Shown here in pieces: positions 1 through 9,897 of a stretch of 64,000 nucleotides of DNA. The position numbers were made by a program, and so were the translations under genes. Position 1 is the stretch's first letter. Each line of letters opens with the position of its first letter. The stretch is from Nilaparvata lugens (taxonomy: Eukaryota > Arthropoda > Insecta > Hemiptera > Delphacidae). Under the pieces are notes generated by a model. That model was not told the DNA's origin and searched no databases. It saw only the letters and a program-made list of their open reading frames with translations. The stretch is taken from positions 63,979,417 to 64,043,416 of the forward strand of contig NC_052508.1 of the NCBI RefSeq assembly GCF_014356525.2, read 5' to 3'.

Positions 1-540
1 TATAGTGTTTGATAGTCTCTAGTTTCTAACCTATCATATTGCCCTCATTTGAATATTCTTCCAGAACAGGTGTGACTTGGTTCATCTCGTGAATTTTATC
101 CAAAACTAAACCAGAAGTAACAGAAACCCGGTAGAAGAGTTGGTTGAATCAGCTATCATTTAATCCTTCAACTGCGAAGTTTCAACTGATAACTGAGACG
201 TTGAAGCGATATGACCAGACTGTGGTTAGGCCAAATCCGTATTCTTGATATTGTTTACATACAGGATAGCAGAGTCTGTACCTATACACAGTCATAGTCT
301 AGAAATAGTCCATTGAAGAATGAGAATAATTTATGCATTAAAAATATAAAATGGTATAGGAGATATTATATTGTTCAAAATCCCCATAACATGGATAAAT
401 AATGTCTTCAACTCTCTGTTTAGTTGAGAAGTTGATATTGTGGTATATTATCCATTTTTCAAATGAGAGACTTACTTTTTGATAAAATCTGCGGTTTTGA
501 CAATTTTAGTATTTTTATTTAATATTCAATTTTAATGTAC
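1..540. other. Non-coding stretch with repeat fragments
   Basis: No gene is visible. About 325-378 recurs in reverse complement at about 4934-4988. From about 413 to 540 the sequence matches, with divergence, the 3' tail of the palindromic retroposon described at 9598, and again the segment at 3340-3465. The rest is AT-rich and unassigned. Confidence 0.4.
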
Positions 541-623
541 TTTTCCTACAGTTACGTTGAAAAGTGGCCATTGCTGCACTGATTACAGAACGCAAAGAAT
601 CACTTTTCCGCTCTAGTGCGGGA

Positions 624-771
624 ATAGTATATTTCGCACCTAGGGCCGAAAATGAGATATTTCCGGCTCGAAATCGGTTTTTAAGTCCGAGGCCGTAGGC
701 CGAGGACTAGAAAAGATTGAGAGCCGGAAATACATTTTTGCCCATGGTGCGAACGCTATTTTTCGCCACAC
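624..771 (+). repeat. 148-bp hairpin module H1, copy a
   Basis: Imperfect palindrome centred on GCCGTAGGC near 692, with arms carrying TTTCGCACC and GGTGCGAA and inverted GAGCCGGAAAT motifs. The same 148-bp length is seen at 2272-2419 and inverted at 58205-58352. An open frame on the minus strand across it is a consequence of repeat composition. Confidence 0.8.
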
Positions 772-1150
772 CCAAAAACAACTTCCCAATATATAAGAAA
801 TAAAAAAATAAATAAAATTCAAACAGCCTATTTTGATAGTTTGAATCTTGGTTATGACAACTTTTACTGTCAATTAATTTCAATATTACCAATTAATAAT
901 TTACAATAATGACCATATTTTTATACTATTGATATTAGGCACGAGCTTTGCGCCGGTGCAATATCATGGATAGATGGATGATAGAATTTTCATTACTATT
1001 TTGAAATAATGTGATGAAAAAATTAATATAATTGCATATTTCACAGTTTTGTCTCAAAATATATCTAAAAAATTGATTGAAATTTAAATTACGGTAACTA
1101 ATATAAAAAAAAGGTAATAAAAGTCGAAATTCATCGACAAAAAAAAAGTC

Positions 1151-1231
1151 ATTGACCGAGATTCGAACCTAGATCATGATTGTTATTCACTGAACATTGA
1201 GTTCTGACTGACGCCTTTACGCCCTCGGTCA
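1151..1231 (-). other. tRNA-Ser-like sequence (SINE head or tRNA pseudogene)
   Basis: Read on the minus strand, an 81-nt block has a B-box-like TAGGTTCGAATCTC, an A-box-like GGCGTAAAGGCGTC and inverted end heptamers GACCGAG/CTCGGTC, followed soon after by a T run that could terminate pol III. The length resembles tRNA-Ser or tRNA-Leu. The T-arm stem does not pair properly, so it is not a functional tRNA as read. It lies inside element E copy 1. Confidence 0.35.
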
Positions 1232-2271
1232 TTCCGTACTGTTGAACGCTGGGGCCTGACTGATAACCCTTAGCATACACGTAATACTGTAATACTAAAC
1301 TTCTAAAAAAGTTTACTTCACTCCTAAAAAGCGTATCGTACAACAGACTTTGGCTCATGACTTATATTATTAAAATTAATAATATTATCTGTCTCACAAT
1401 AAAATTTTCACTCTGAATTAAGTCAGATAACGTAGGCTATGTAGGCTACTATAATAATAGAGTATAGCGCAAATTTAAAGCCGGTATGCTGGCATTTTCA
1501 CAACAAAATATTGCTCTGAAAATAGTTAAATCATAGAGAAAACATTCGAAGATTCAATCTTGAGTGGGCCTAATGTTTTCTCTATATGGTTTAATATTGA
1601 AGAAAAATTATCTAAAAGTTTTAATAATGAATTACGGAAAAATTACTAGGAATTTTTCAGTCAATGCTGAGTTTCACCAGTAGGCTTACCTTAAACTTCA
1701 GATCTGTGCTGTATTTGCTTATTATTATTGTTGATTGTATTGCATTAAGAGTGGAATTCGATAATAAAAAAGAAACAATTATTACTCTACCTTACTTTTA
1801 AATATTGATACAATTATTGTACTTTGAATTCAAATTCGATTCTTCACTTTTAAATACTTGCGATACGTACCTATCTGACAATGGACAATGTAGCCAACAT
1901 TATATTGTTGAGGCTATGGAGATATATCATCGTATTCTATTGTTTGATATCAAAAACACAATAATAAATATTAAATTATGGAACAGTAATTTATAAAATA
2001 TATTATTATAGACATAATACCGCGATTCACGATACATAATTATATAGATTATTACAGTCATTATGAGATTATCTCTCTATGATTTGTGTGAGATCGGACA
2101 CGATCAGCTGTTATTCAAGGTCATTTTACAGCCCTAGGGCCGTAAAGTTTTACCGGCCTGGTCGGAAAACAATCACTTTCGGCCTCCATATGACGCACGT
2201 AAACCAGCTCATTACATCCAAGTGTGGCGAAAAAATTTTTCTGCACTCCAGATTTGCAACATGGCAACGCA

Positions 2272-2887
2272 ATAGTATATTTCGCACCTAGAGCAGAAAA
2301 TGAGATTTTTCCAGCTCGAAATCGGTTTTCAAGTCCGAGGCCGTAGGCCGAGGACTAGAAAAGATTGAGAGCTGGAAAAACATTTTTGCCCGTGGTGCGA
2401 ACGATATTTTTCGCCACACTACAGGTATTGCTGACAAAATAAATAAAGAATACAAAATAAAGAATACTCGTTAAGCTATCGTACCTATCTCTTGATTTTA
2501 GTGGTAGAAGATTTGCAGTCAGGATTTCAGATTCTTTTAAATTTCACTTGGAATACCACAGTCATCTTCAAGCATTTTTGAAAATTCGGAATGCACTAAT
2601 CAAAAATAAATAATTGAATAAAACTGGTTGCGAAGCGAATTAGGTTGATTCGAAACTGGAACTAAAATCATGGCGACTTCAGCTTATTATGAAAGTGGAC
2701 ACTCGCCCGATCTAGCGGATGACTTATTAATAATAATTAGCGCGTTGTTTCCAGCCATAAGCGGCTGGAAAGAGACAACTTTCTGGCCTAGACCGGAAAA
2801 GAAACCCTTTCTGACGTCGTCTGCAAACAAGGTCTTTCAGATCTACGTAGGGACTGGAAAACAGCTGCTTTCTGTGCAGTGTGGCGA
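2272..2887 (+). mobile_element. Hairpin-ended element E, copy 2
   Basis: Second interruption of repeat N. It starts ATAGTATATTTCGCACC immediately after AACGCA and ends GTGTGGCGA just before AAAATACTTAG; the uninterrupted junction is seen at 62861-63401. The first 148 bp (2272-2419) are hairpin H1. The right module (about 2738-2887) differs from that of copies 1 and 3 but contains its own small hairpins (TTTCCAGCC/GGCTGGAAA near 2750) and ends in the same octamer. Confidence 0.6.
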
Positions 2888-3309
2888 AAAATACTTAGTA
2901 GGTTATATGGAGCAACAGTGCAGCAAAATCAAAATGAAGTTGGTAACAGTGACTGCTGTGGCTGCTATAGTGAGCAGAGGTGCAACGAAGCACACCGCGC
3001 TAATTATTACTATTATATATTATAACGAGGACAGCAACAGCACAGTGCCACCACAGCACACACCACACAGCCGCCTCGCCATTCAAACACTACTAAGTTA
3101 TTTGATGGATTTCAGGCAATTTTACCCATTATTACCCACTTTTCATATTCAATGGTAACTGTAGGAAAAACTTAATGTGAAATACGTGCGCAAAGTTCCT
3201 CTGCTGCACTCAAGAAAACCATTCCGCCCTCGCCTACGGCTCGGGCGTAAACGTTTCTTTTGGTGCAGCAAACTGTCACTTTGCGCACTAGTTGCACAAA
3301 TAACTATTT

Positions 3310-3490
3310 CCTCCTTTCTTCCTTTTCAGCACACCCCTAAAGTGAAGTTGATATTATGGTATATATTATTCATTTCAAATGGAAAACTTACTTCTAATAG
3401 AATCTGTGGTTTTGACAATTTTAAAATCTTGTTATTTAATATTAAATTTTAATGTAATTTTCTTCCTTTTTTCCTTTTCAGCACACCCTA
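3310..3490 (+). repeat. Segment duplicated on both sides of repeat N
   Basis: The stretch 3340-3465 resembles 430-545 on the other side of the nested element, and TTCCTTTTCAGCACACCC occurs twice within it (about 3320 and 3468). Flanking homologous segments could be remnants of a larger unit or a large target duplication. The TTCCTTTTCAG motifs look like splice acceptors but no coding exon follows. 3490-3890 holds nothing I recognise. Confidence 0.45.
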
Positions 3491-3889
3491 CTATGAAACC
3501 TGTTTTTGTATTTTTATTATTTGTAAATTTATTATTGATTGTTATTTTTTGTTTTGTTTTCTTTTATGTATATTGTGTTGATTTGAATAAAATTATTGAT
3601 TGAATGTCTACATATTTACCAATTTTATAAAGTTATTAGGCCCTTGCAACTTATCCAGTAGATCACATGCGGGACTAAGGTTTCATGTTAAGACCAACTA
3701 ACACATCTCAAGGTTTAAGCATGAAAAGCTTCCTTGTTATTCAAGTAAAATACTGAACAGGGCTTGATTCACACGTATCAGTATGTGCCCGCGTCCGATT
3801 CAGTGCGAATATTACTATCAATATTATAGTTAAATTTATTAATTTAACTATAGTTTGGTGTTTTAATTCTTCCAAATTCAAAATTTATA

Positions 3890-4190
3890 GCTTAAACATA
3901 TTCTTTTGGACGAAAATTGAACTTGAACGTTCTACAGAACAAACATAATCTATTTTTTTGGACATCTTATTCTTTATCAAAATTTGAGAATGGAATAGTT
4001 TTGGGCCAAGCCTTTTGTTCCTTCCTAATCATATTTAGAGTATATGATTTGTGATTGTATCAATAATGAAGTTTTATTTAATAGTTTAAATTTAAGAATG
4101 GAATAGTTTTGGGCCAAGCCTTTTATTCCTTCCTAATCACATTTAGAGTATAAATGATTTGTGATTGTATCAATAAATGAATGAATCATT
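3890..4190 (+). repeat. Two tandem LINE-type 3' tails
   Basis: Two successive copies (about 3974-4069 and 4084-4185) carry ATAGTTTTGGGCCAAGCC, followed by TTGTGATTGTATCAATAA and an ATGAATGAAT microsatellite-like end. Similar tails occur at 17148-17250 (plus) and, shorter, in reverse complement near 34610-34740. A conserved 3' UTR with a short tandem-repeat end is typical of non-LTR retrotransposon remnants. Dead 5'-truncated copies are the simplest reading. Confidence 0.5.
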
Positions 4191-4798
4191 CACACGTGAA
4201 GTGAGTTAAAAAATGTGGAAATAAAATATAGATAATGAATTATATGGGTAATTTGGGTATAGGTAATATGGGTGAAATAGGTAATATAGCCGTTCTCAAT
4301 AGAATCTATTTTATCAATTCATCAATTGAATTTTTTTGCAGAATTAGCTACTTTGTATATTTAAAATGTATTCAATTCACGGAAGAATCTAAATATGTAG
4401 CCCAGATAATATGGTGTAACAATTGAATTGAGTCCTCGCGACCACCAAACCGATCTTAAAACCGCAACGGTTTTCAAGTCACCGTTGCTTGTATTATTTT
4501 GTCGTGGCAGTTGATATTGCTATGAAGCGACCAAACGGTGTAATGAAGGTAATACGATAGGCGGATCGACGGCAACGATTGTGAGCCAAACCACATTCAA
4601 CGATGTTCAGTTGCCCTCGATTTGAGGGTGGTTGGGAAGGGGGGGAATGATGAGGAGGGGTTTTGGCAGGTGCTTTTCAAAGAAAGAGTGAGAGAGAAGG
4701 AGTGGTGATGAAGGATAACAGATAACACCGGTTAGCAGGTGTATTGGGTAACTTAGGCACAAGGAGTAACAGACACAGCAGTGCACCTGTAGGTCGGT
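4191..4798. other. Non-coding spacer
   Basis: Short open frames only. A mildly GC-richer patch at 4430-4620 has no recognisable feature. The end grades into the purine tract. Confidence 0.3.
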
Positions 4799-4932
4799 TG
4801 AAGAAGAAGAAAAGAAGAAGAAAAAGAGAGAGAGGAAGAAAGAAGAATAGGAAGGAGATAGAGGAGGGAAGAAGAAGCAGAAAGAAGAAGAAGGAGAGAA
4901 GAAGAAGAAGAAGAAGAAGAAGAAGAAGAAGA
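4799..4932 (+). repeat. GAA/GGA purine tract
   Basis: About 130 bp of almost pure purine on the plus strand, with GAAGAAGAA runs. Overlapping open frames on both strands here encode only Arg/Lys/Glu or Ser/Leu/Phe runs and are not genes. Confidence 0.9.
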
Positions 4933-4989
4933 GCAATATAATATCTCCCATACCATTCCATTTTATATTTTTAATGCATAAATTATTCT

Positions 4990-5510
4990 GAACTCTAGTG
5001 AACCTTGTTTTTGATTCTTTGAAGAATTTATTCATGCACAAAGTGAGCACCTAAATTTTGTGTTGCCATAAAAGATTTGCTAACTTGCTTCTTATCCATC
5101 CATATTATTGCAGTCTTCTAGCATTTACATATTACTGGCTTGGATTTCGTAATGAAATTAACGCAACGTATTTAGAAATGTATTTGAACTGTGCGACCCC
5201 ACGACGTTTTAACCTGAAATTAGGCCGGGCGCTCCACGTGTTTTCTTGAAAATTTGAAAATTTCAGTGGAAGAGCGGCAGTTCTAATCGAGTCGTCACCG
5301 CGAGAAGATGTAGTCGCAGAACAAGTCTCGGTCTCTAATTTAGGCTTCGGCCTATAATTAGATGAAAAATCTCCTTATTATTTTGTATAAATTAGAAATA
5401 TGTAGTCTGGAAAATAGTTAGCAAATCTTTTATGGCAATACAAAATTTAGGTGCTCACTTTGTGCATGAATAAATTCTTCAACAATCAAAAACAAGGTTC
5501 ACTAGAGTTC
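4990..5510. mobile_element. Element with ~95-bp inverted repeats
   Basis: The arm 4990-5085 (starting GAACTCTAGTGAACC) is repeated in reverse complement at 5416-5510, enclosing about 330 bp that includes a GC-richer centre (5200-5320). The length and long arms fit a non-autonomous foldback DNA element. I did not find a clear target-site duplication and see no transposase. Confidence 0.6.
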
Positions 5511-6097
5511 ATATTGGAAAAATTTAGTTCAATTTTGATCAGTTCAACAACCTGAAAGGAAGGTACAAAAAAAAACTACAATTCAAACCTCTCAATATTC
5601 ACCATAAGCTATTACAATAGTATGGAATGAAACGTCAACTATTTTTACCGCTGTCCGTTTTTCTAATTACGGAAGTTTCTCAAATACGAGTCTTTCCAAT
5701 AGAACCTTCATTCCTCTTGACAAACAGTCAAGAAAAGACTTATTCAATAGAATCTTCATCTGTCTTGAACAAACAGTGGATCCTTGAATTTACAAGAAAT
5801 CACTCCCGAGTTCGCAGCAAGAAGCAGTAGTATTTATTAACTCGTGCTATAAACAGGACGATCTCAGAGCATAAATAAACTTTACGATATCCACCTTGCT
5901 GCAGCCGCTTTATGCACCACTATAGCTAAAATCAATGCTTCTCATTCAGTGAATGCTGACAGATTGTAGTGAATCTTATCATAGAGTCGGCCGACAATCA
6001 AATCCGTAGCACTTCTGATTGCATAAGAACAAAATCAGTAGGCTACACGAATTTCCAATTAGAACAGTTATTCGGTGAATTTTAATGAGTGGCTGGA
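5511..6097. other. Non-coding spacer
   Basis: No convincing gene or named repeat. The open frame at 5627-5830 is short and has no recognisable domain. Confidence 0.3.
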
Positions 6098-6860
6098 GGA
6101 GAAGAATTTTAGGAACCGCGATAAAATCAGAAGGGAGGAGGGTTGGAGGGAGTGAGGGATGATGGGGGAGAGATAATGGTGATGATTGTGATGAGGGACA
6201 AGCGAGAAAAAGGGGAAAGCTGGAGGAGAGGAGGTGGTAAGGAGATAATGGTGAAGAGTAGGGATCGATCATAAAATGGAGGCAGGAGAAGAAGATGGAT
6301 ATGATAATCGGAGGTAGAATATGGAGGATGAAAAAAGGAGAAAGGATAGGAGTAGGAGCGAAGAAGATGAGAAGGAGATGAAGGAGGAAAGAAGAAGCAG
6401 AAGTGGAATAAGGAGAAGAAGAAGAAGAAGCAGAAGGAAGAGGAGCAAGGAAGAGAAGAGGAAGAAGAAGAAGGAAAAGAAGAAGAAGAAGAAGAAGAAG
6501 AAAGAGAAAAAGAAAAAGAAAAGTAGAAGCATGAGAAGAAGAAGAAGAAGAAGAAGAATTTTAGGAACCTCGATTGAATCAGAAAGTAGGAGGGTTAGAG
6601 GAAGTGAAGGGTGTTGAAGATTGTGGACGAGAGAGAAGAGGAATAATACGTGGAGAAGAGGTGGTAAGAGGATAATGGTGAAGAGTGGGTAGAGAAATCA
6701 TAAAATGGGGAGAGGGAAAGAAGATGGACATGATAATCAGAGATGGAAGATGGAGGATGAAAAGAACGAGAAAGAAAGGAAGAAGGAGCGAAGAAGAAGA
6801 AGAAGAATAAAAAGAAGAGGAAGAGGAAGAGGAAGAAGAAGGAGAAGAAACAGAAAAAGG
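6098..6860 (+). repeat. 452-bp tandem duplication rich in GAA
   Basis: GAAGAATTTTAGGAACC begins at 6101 and again at 6553. The following text is duplicated with divergence, including TGGTAAGGAGATAATGGTGAAGAG and AAAATGGAGG stretches, and each copy ends in GAA-rich sequence. Reading frames in both directions are low complexity. 6861-7278 is ordinary spacer. Confidence 0.7.
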
Positions 6861-7278
6861 TGAATTAGGAAAAGGTATAAGTGGAAGTTGAAGGTAATGT
6901 GAATGTGAGTTAGGAAAAGGCAAGAATGCATGAAATAAAAGAAGAAGGATAGAAGAATGAGAAGTAAACTGAATAAAGGGAGAAGAATTTCGGAGGAGAT
7001 ATTGATGCATGCATATAATGGAACGCTACTAAAAAGGAAGAGTGAGTAGTGACATAGTGTAGCGGGCGTTATCGTCAAAAATTTATTCATCTACAAAGGC
7101 AGGACGAAGTTTTTAAGAAACCAGTTCGATTCTTGTGGATTAAGGAGGAAACAGGATGACTTTATGTTTCCTCTATTAGGCGGGAAAAGAGAAAAGAAAC
7201 AGAACAGCGCAGCCATATGACACTATAGAAATTTCTGATTGATTGCGTCACTCGTCGATCGTTATATTTTCCGTCGAA

Positions 7279-7398
7279 AATACTTCTTCTCCTTCTTCTT
7301 CTTCTTCTTCTTCTTCTTCTTCTTCTTCTTCTCCTTATTCTTCTCCCATTTCTTCTCCACCTTCTTCTTCCTATCCTTCTTCTCCTCCTTCTATACTT
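7279..7398 (+). repeat. TTC microsatellite
   Basis: A run of CTT/TTC triplets (densest at 7285-7332) breaking down into CCTTCTTCT variants. The strand bias is opposite to the upstream GAA tracts. Confidence 0.9.
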
Positions 7399-9597
7399 CA
7401 TTTGTGTCTTATGTCTTGTGCCGACGACTCATCTCCTCATTCTATAGTCGAGTCGAATAAATTGATAAGGCACAGGAAAAAGGCTTCGTTATTTATCGGA
7501 AATTTACATCCTTGCATCCTCCAAGACTGAGACACTGATAGCTGTAATCCTGAAGCTGTTATTAGACGACCAGCCGCCTACCTGTCTGCTTCCAAGTATA
7601 TTTTTCTCTCTGTTTTTAGTTGGTCAGGTTTCGTGGTCACTTTCATCTTTACTGGAATAGGCTCTATGGTTTTAGTTTTCCGTCAATACAGTAAAGGCCG
7701 GTTTCCGAGCTCGGGATTTGGTCAAGTTCTTTGACTTTAGATAGCTGGAGTCAGAAACGGGGCGTAGTCGTAGTCATTGTTATAGCCACATTTGAATTGA
7801 ATTTCGAAAAACTAGAAAATCGAACACAAAATAAAATAGAGAGGAAATAGTGTAAAGTTTCAGCTATTTTGGATTATTTAGGGATGTTTAATTTCATCAG
7901 GAAAAACCTTTCCAATATTATAGAAATGACTAAAGTCTACAACTTACTATAGCGAGTTCACTGTTGTGTCGTGATATTCAGATCACTACAATCATGGGAC
8001 TCTCTTATAGCAGAGAGATAATGATACAGGATTCATCTAATATTCTCTGTTCATAGGAACAACAACTGAAAGTGATTTTCGCTATAAACAGCTTGTGATG
8101 ACTCAAATAAATTAGTGGCTTTCACATGAAATCGTTATAACTGGATGTGGAATTTTAACATCTTCCATTTAGCATTTAAACATCTTTATAATATAAGCAA
8201 TGGAATATTGATTGTCAATCAATACGATTATCATTGATGCATTCATACCCCAAACTTCAACCACCTTAAACCGGATTTCCAGTGCAATTTCTTGAAATTT
8301 TCGCTTTCAAACGAACCAGGATTCACTTTTTGAAAAGACAGTAAAGAGTTGACAAGACGACAGGATATGAACAAAAAATCGAGAAAAGGTCAATACATTT
8401 AGGTGGAATATCTGGAGTGAAGTCCAATTAACATAATCTGAGTGACGCAATGGATAATGCAACCGATGATGCTTTTTCGGTTGAGAGCATCTGGCTTAAC
8501 AGCGGAGGCGTTCTCATGGAACCCAGATTTGCATATTATTATCCATTATTCATAAATATATATTTATATACGTGGTCGAAACTGTAATATTTATACATTT
8601 TCTCGTGTTTGATCGATCGAGAGCAACCTTTGCAGCTGCGTGTTTTATCTGTGGATACTTCACATCATGAAAATAATATTTAATCCTTCTGTTGGAATTT
8701 AGAGCCACCAGGCGAATCACTTATCTTTGCGTGCCTGGCTCTCTACTTTAGAACTGAGCTGAAAGATACTATTTGGTGTTTCTCGTCTACTTGAAGATTA
8801 TAGAGTTCAAAATCCATATTATCTAAGTTTTTAACTGGGTATAGCTTGTGGGTTGATGAACGATATGTTGGCATTTTGTAGGTAGTCGGAATTATAGTTT
8901 TTCGAATCATAGTTGGTGTCTTAACACGAAAGATCAAGGAATAATTTCGACATATATGGCATTTGATAGCGTGATATTCTCACTAGAATATGAATTATTT
9001 AGAATGGGAATGGAGTATTGCAAAGTGAGAAGATTATCATATAGTGATCTCTCGCGATTCTCAGATACAGAGGCGAAAATAGTTAGCGTGACAATCGTTC
9101 CAGTAGTCACGTTATTCAGAATAAGTTGAATCAGTAAACTAGTAAGTAGTAATCAGTAAGTAGAAACAAGTAGAATCTACTCTATAACGATATCAATATA
9201 TGAGAAATGAATGCTTATGTAGTTCAACTTGGATTTTTAATGGATTGAATTCATTGATAATTTTCCTTATATATTATAAAATAAATTGAATTTTCAACTT
9301 GATACTGTTAGTATTTTAATGCTAAAATTGTATTTTCGACTATAGTCGAATTACTTAGCAAAAAATAATATTAGGATGTGTATATTTATTATTGTTCAAA
9401 TTCCCCTAGACGGCACTTTGCCATGGGATGAAAATGCTTTACAATGATTTGGTTTGTGTAGCGTTTTTTGTGGAATAATTCAATAAATGCCATTTATTAT
9501 TATTATAAATGTTCACGTTCAGTGGAAAATCATGATTCTTAAAAATTTGTAATCACTCCTGCTTAAATCGGTCTTATTCTCAGTAAAATTCTTAAAT
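7399..9597. other. Unassigned non-coding stretch
   Basis: About 2.2 kb of apparently single-copy AT-rich sequence. Open frames are at most about 64 codons and show no domains. 9360-9500 ends in CAATAAATGCC plus a TTA run and could be a LINE 3' tail. Confidence 0.3.
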
Positions 9598-9897
9598 ATA
9601 ATTGTGAAACTTTTTGTGTAGTTGAGAAGTTGATATTGTGATAATTGTTCATATTGAATGAAAAAGACTAAGAAATTGTCAAAAAACCACTGATTTATTG
9701 ACAATTAGAAAGACCGGTTTCGGTTATTACACCATTGCCAATCTCTGATAAACTCCATATAGAGTACGTACATACTCCGTATGGAGTTTATCAAAGATTG
9801 ACAATGGTGTAATAACCGAAACCGGTCTTTATAATTGTCAATAAATCAGTGGTTTTTTGACAATTTCTTAGTCTTTTTCATTCAATAATTGAGAAAC
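9598..9897 (-). mobile_element. Palindromic retroposon family B, copy 1
   Basis: The element (9611-9884) is flanked by near-identical 13-bp duplications ATAATTGTGAAAC (9598-9610) and ATAATTGAGAAAC (9885-9897). From 9653 to 9884 it is an almost perfect palindrome whose arms include AAAGACCGGTTTCGG and CACCATTG..CAATGGTG motifs. On the minus strand a single-stranded 3' tail ending CAACTACACAAAAA follows the hairpin. Target duplication length and A-rich end point to reverse transcription of an RNA rather than cut-and-paste. Relatives lie at 37778-38062 and 19764-19877. Confidence 0.75.

Larger units (their letters stand above)
624..2230 (+). mobile_element. Hairpin-ended element E, copy 1
   Basis: This block interrupts repeat N between GTGCGGGA and the following A/T run. 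It starts ATAGTATATTTCGCACC and ends AGTGTGGCGA, as do the copies at 2272-2887 and, inverted, 57302-58352. The first 148 bp are the shared hairpin H1. The last ~105 bp (from about 2126) form a right module that recurs at 57302-57425. The middle is not shared with the other copies. No transposase is encoded, so it would be non-autonomous. An alternative reading is a TIR element TTTTTCGCCACAC...GTGTGGCGAAAAA (759-2235) lying next to a separate hairpin. Confidence 0.6.
541..3309 (+). mobile_element. Host repeat N, copy 1, split by two insertions
   Basis: Three pieces (541-623, 2231-2271, 2888-3309) match the uninterrupted copy at 62861-63401 in the same order and orientation, so this is one ancestral repeat broken by two insertions (624-2230 and 2272-2887). 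The left end begins TTTTCCTACAGTTAC. An inverted version of that motif occurs near 3155-3170, about 140 bp before homology ends. The last 100 bp form an imperfect hairpin centred on GCCTACGGC near 3233. Open frames here (such as 2670-3158) cross the insertion junctions and are not kept in the other copy, so I do not call a protein. The transposon class is unknown. Confidence 0.65.

Noticed and set aside
953..985. Small hairpin GATATTAGGCAC..GTGCAATATC
   Set aside because: Too short and imperfect to call a terminator, miRNA or mobile element.
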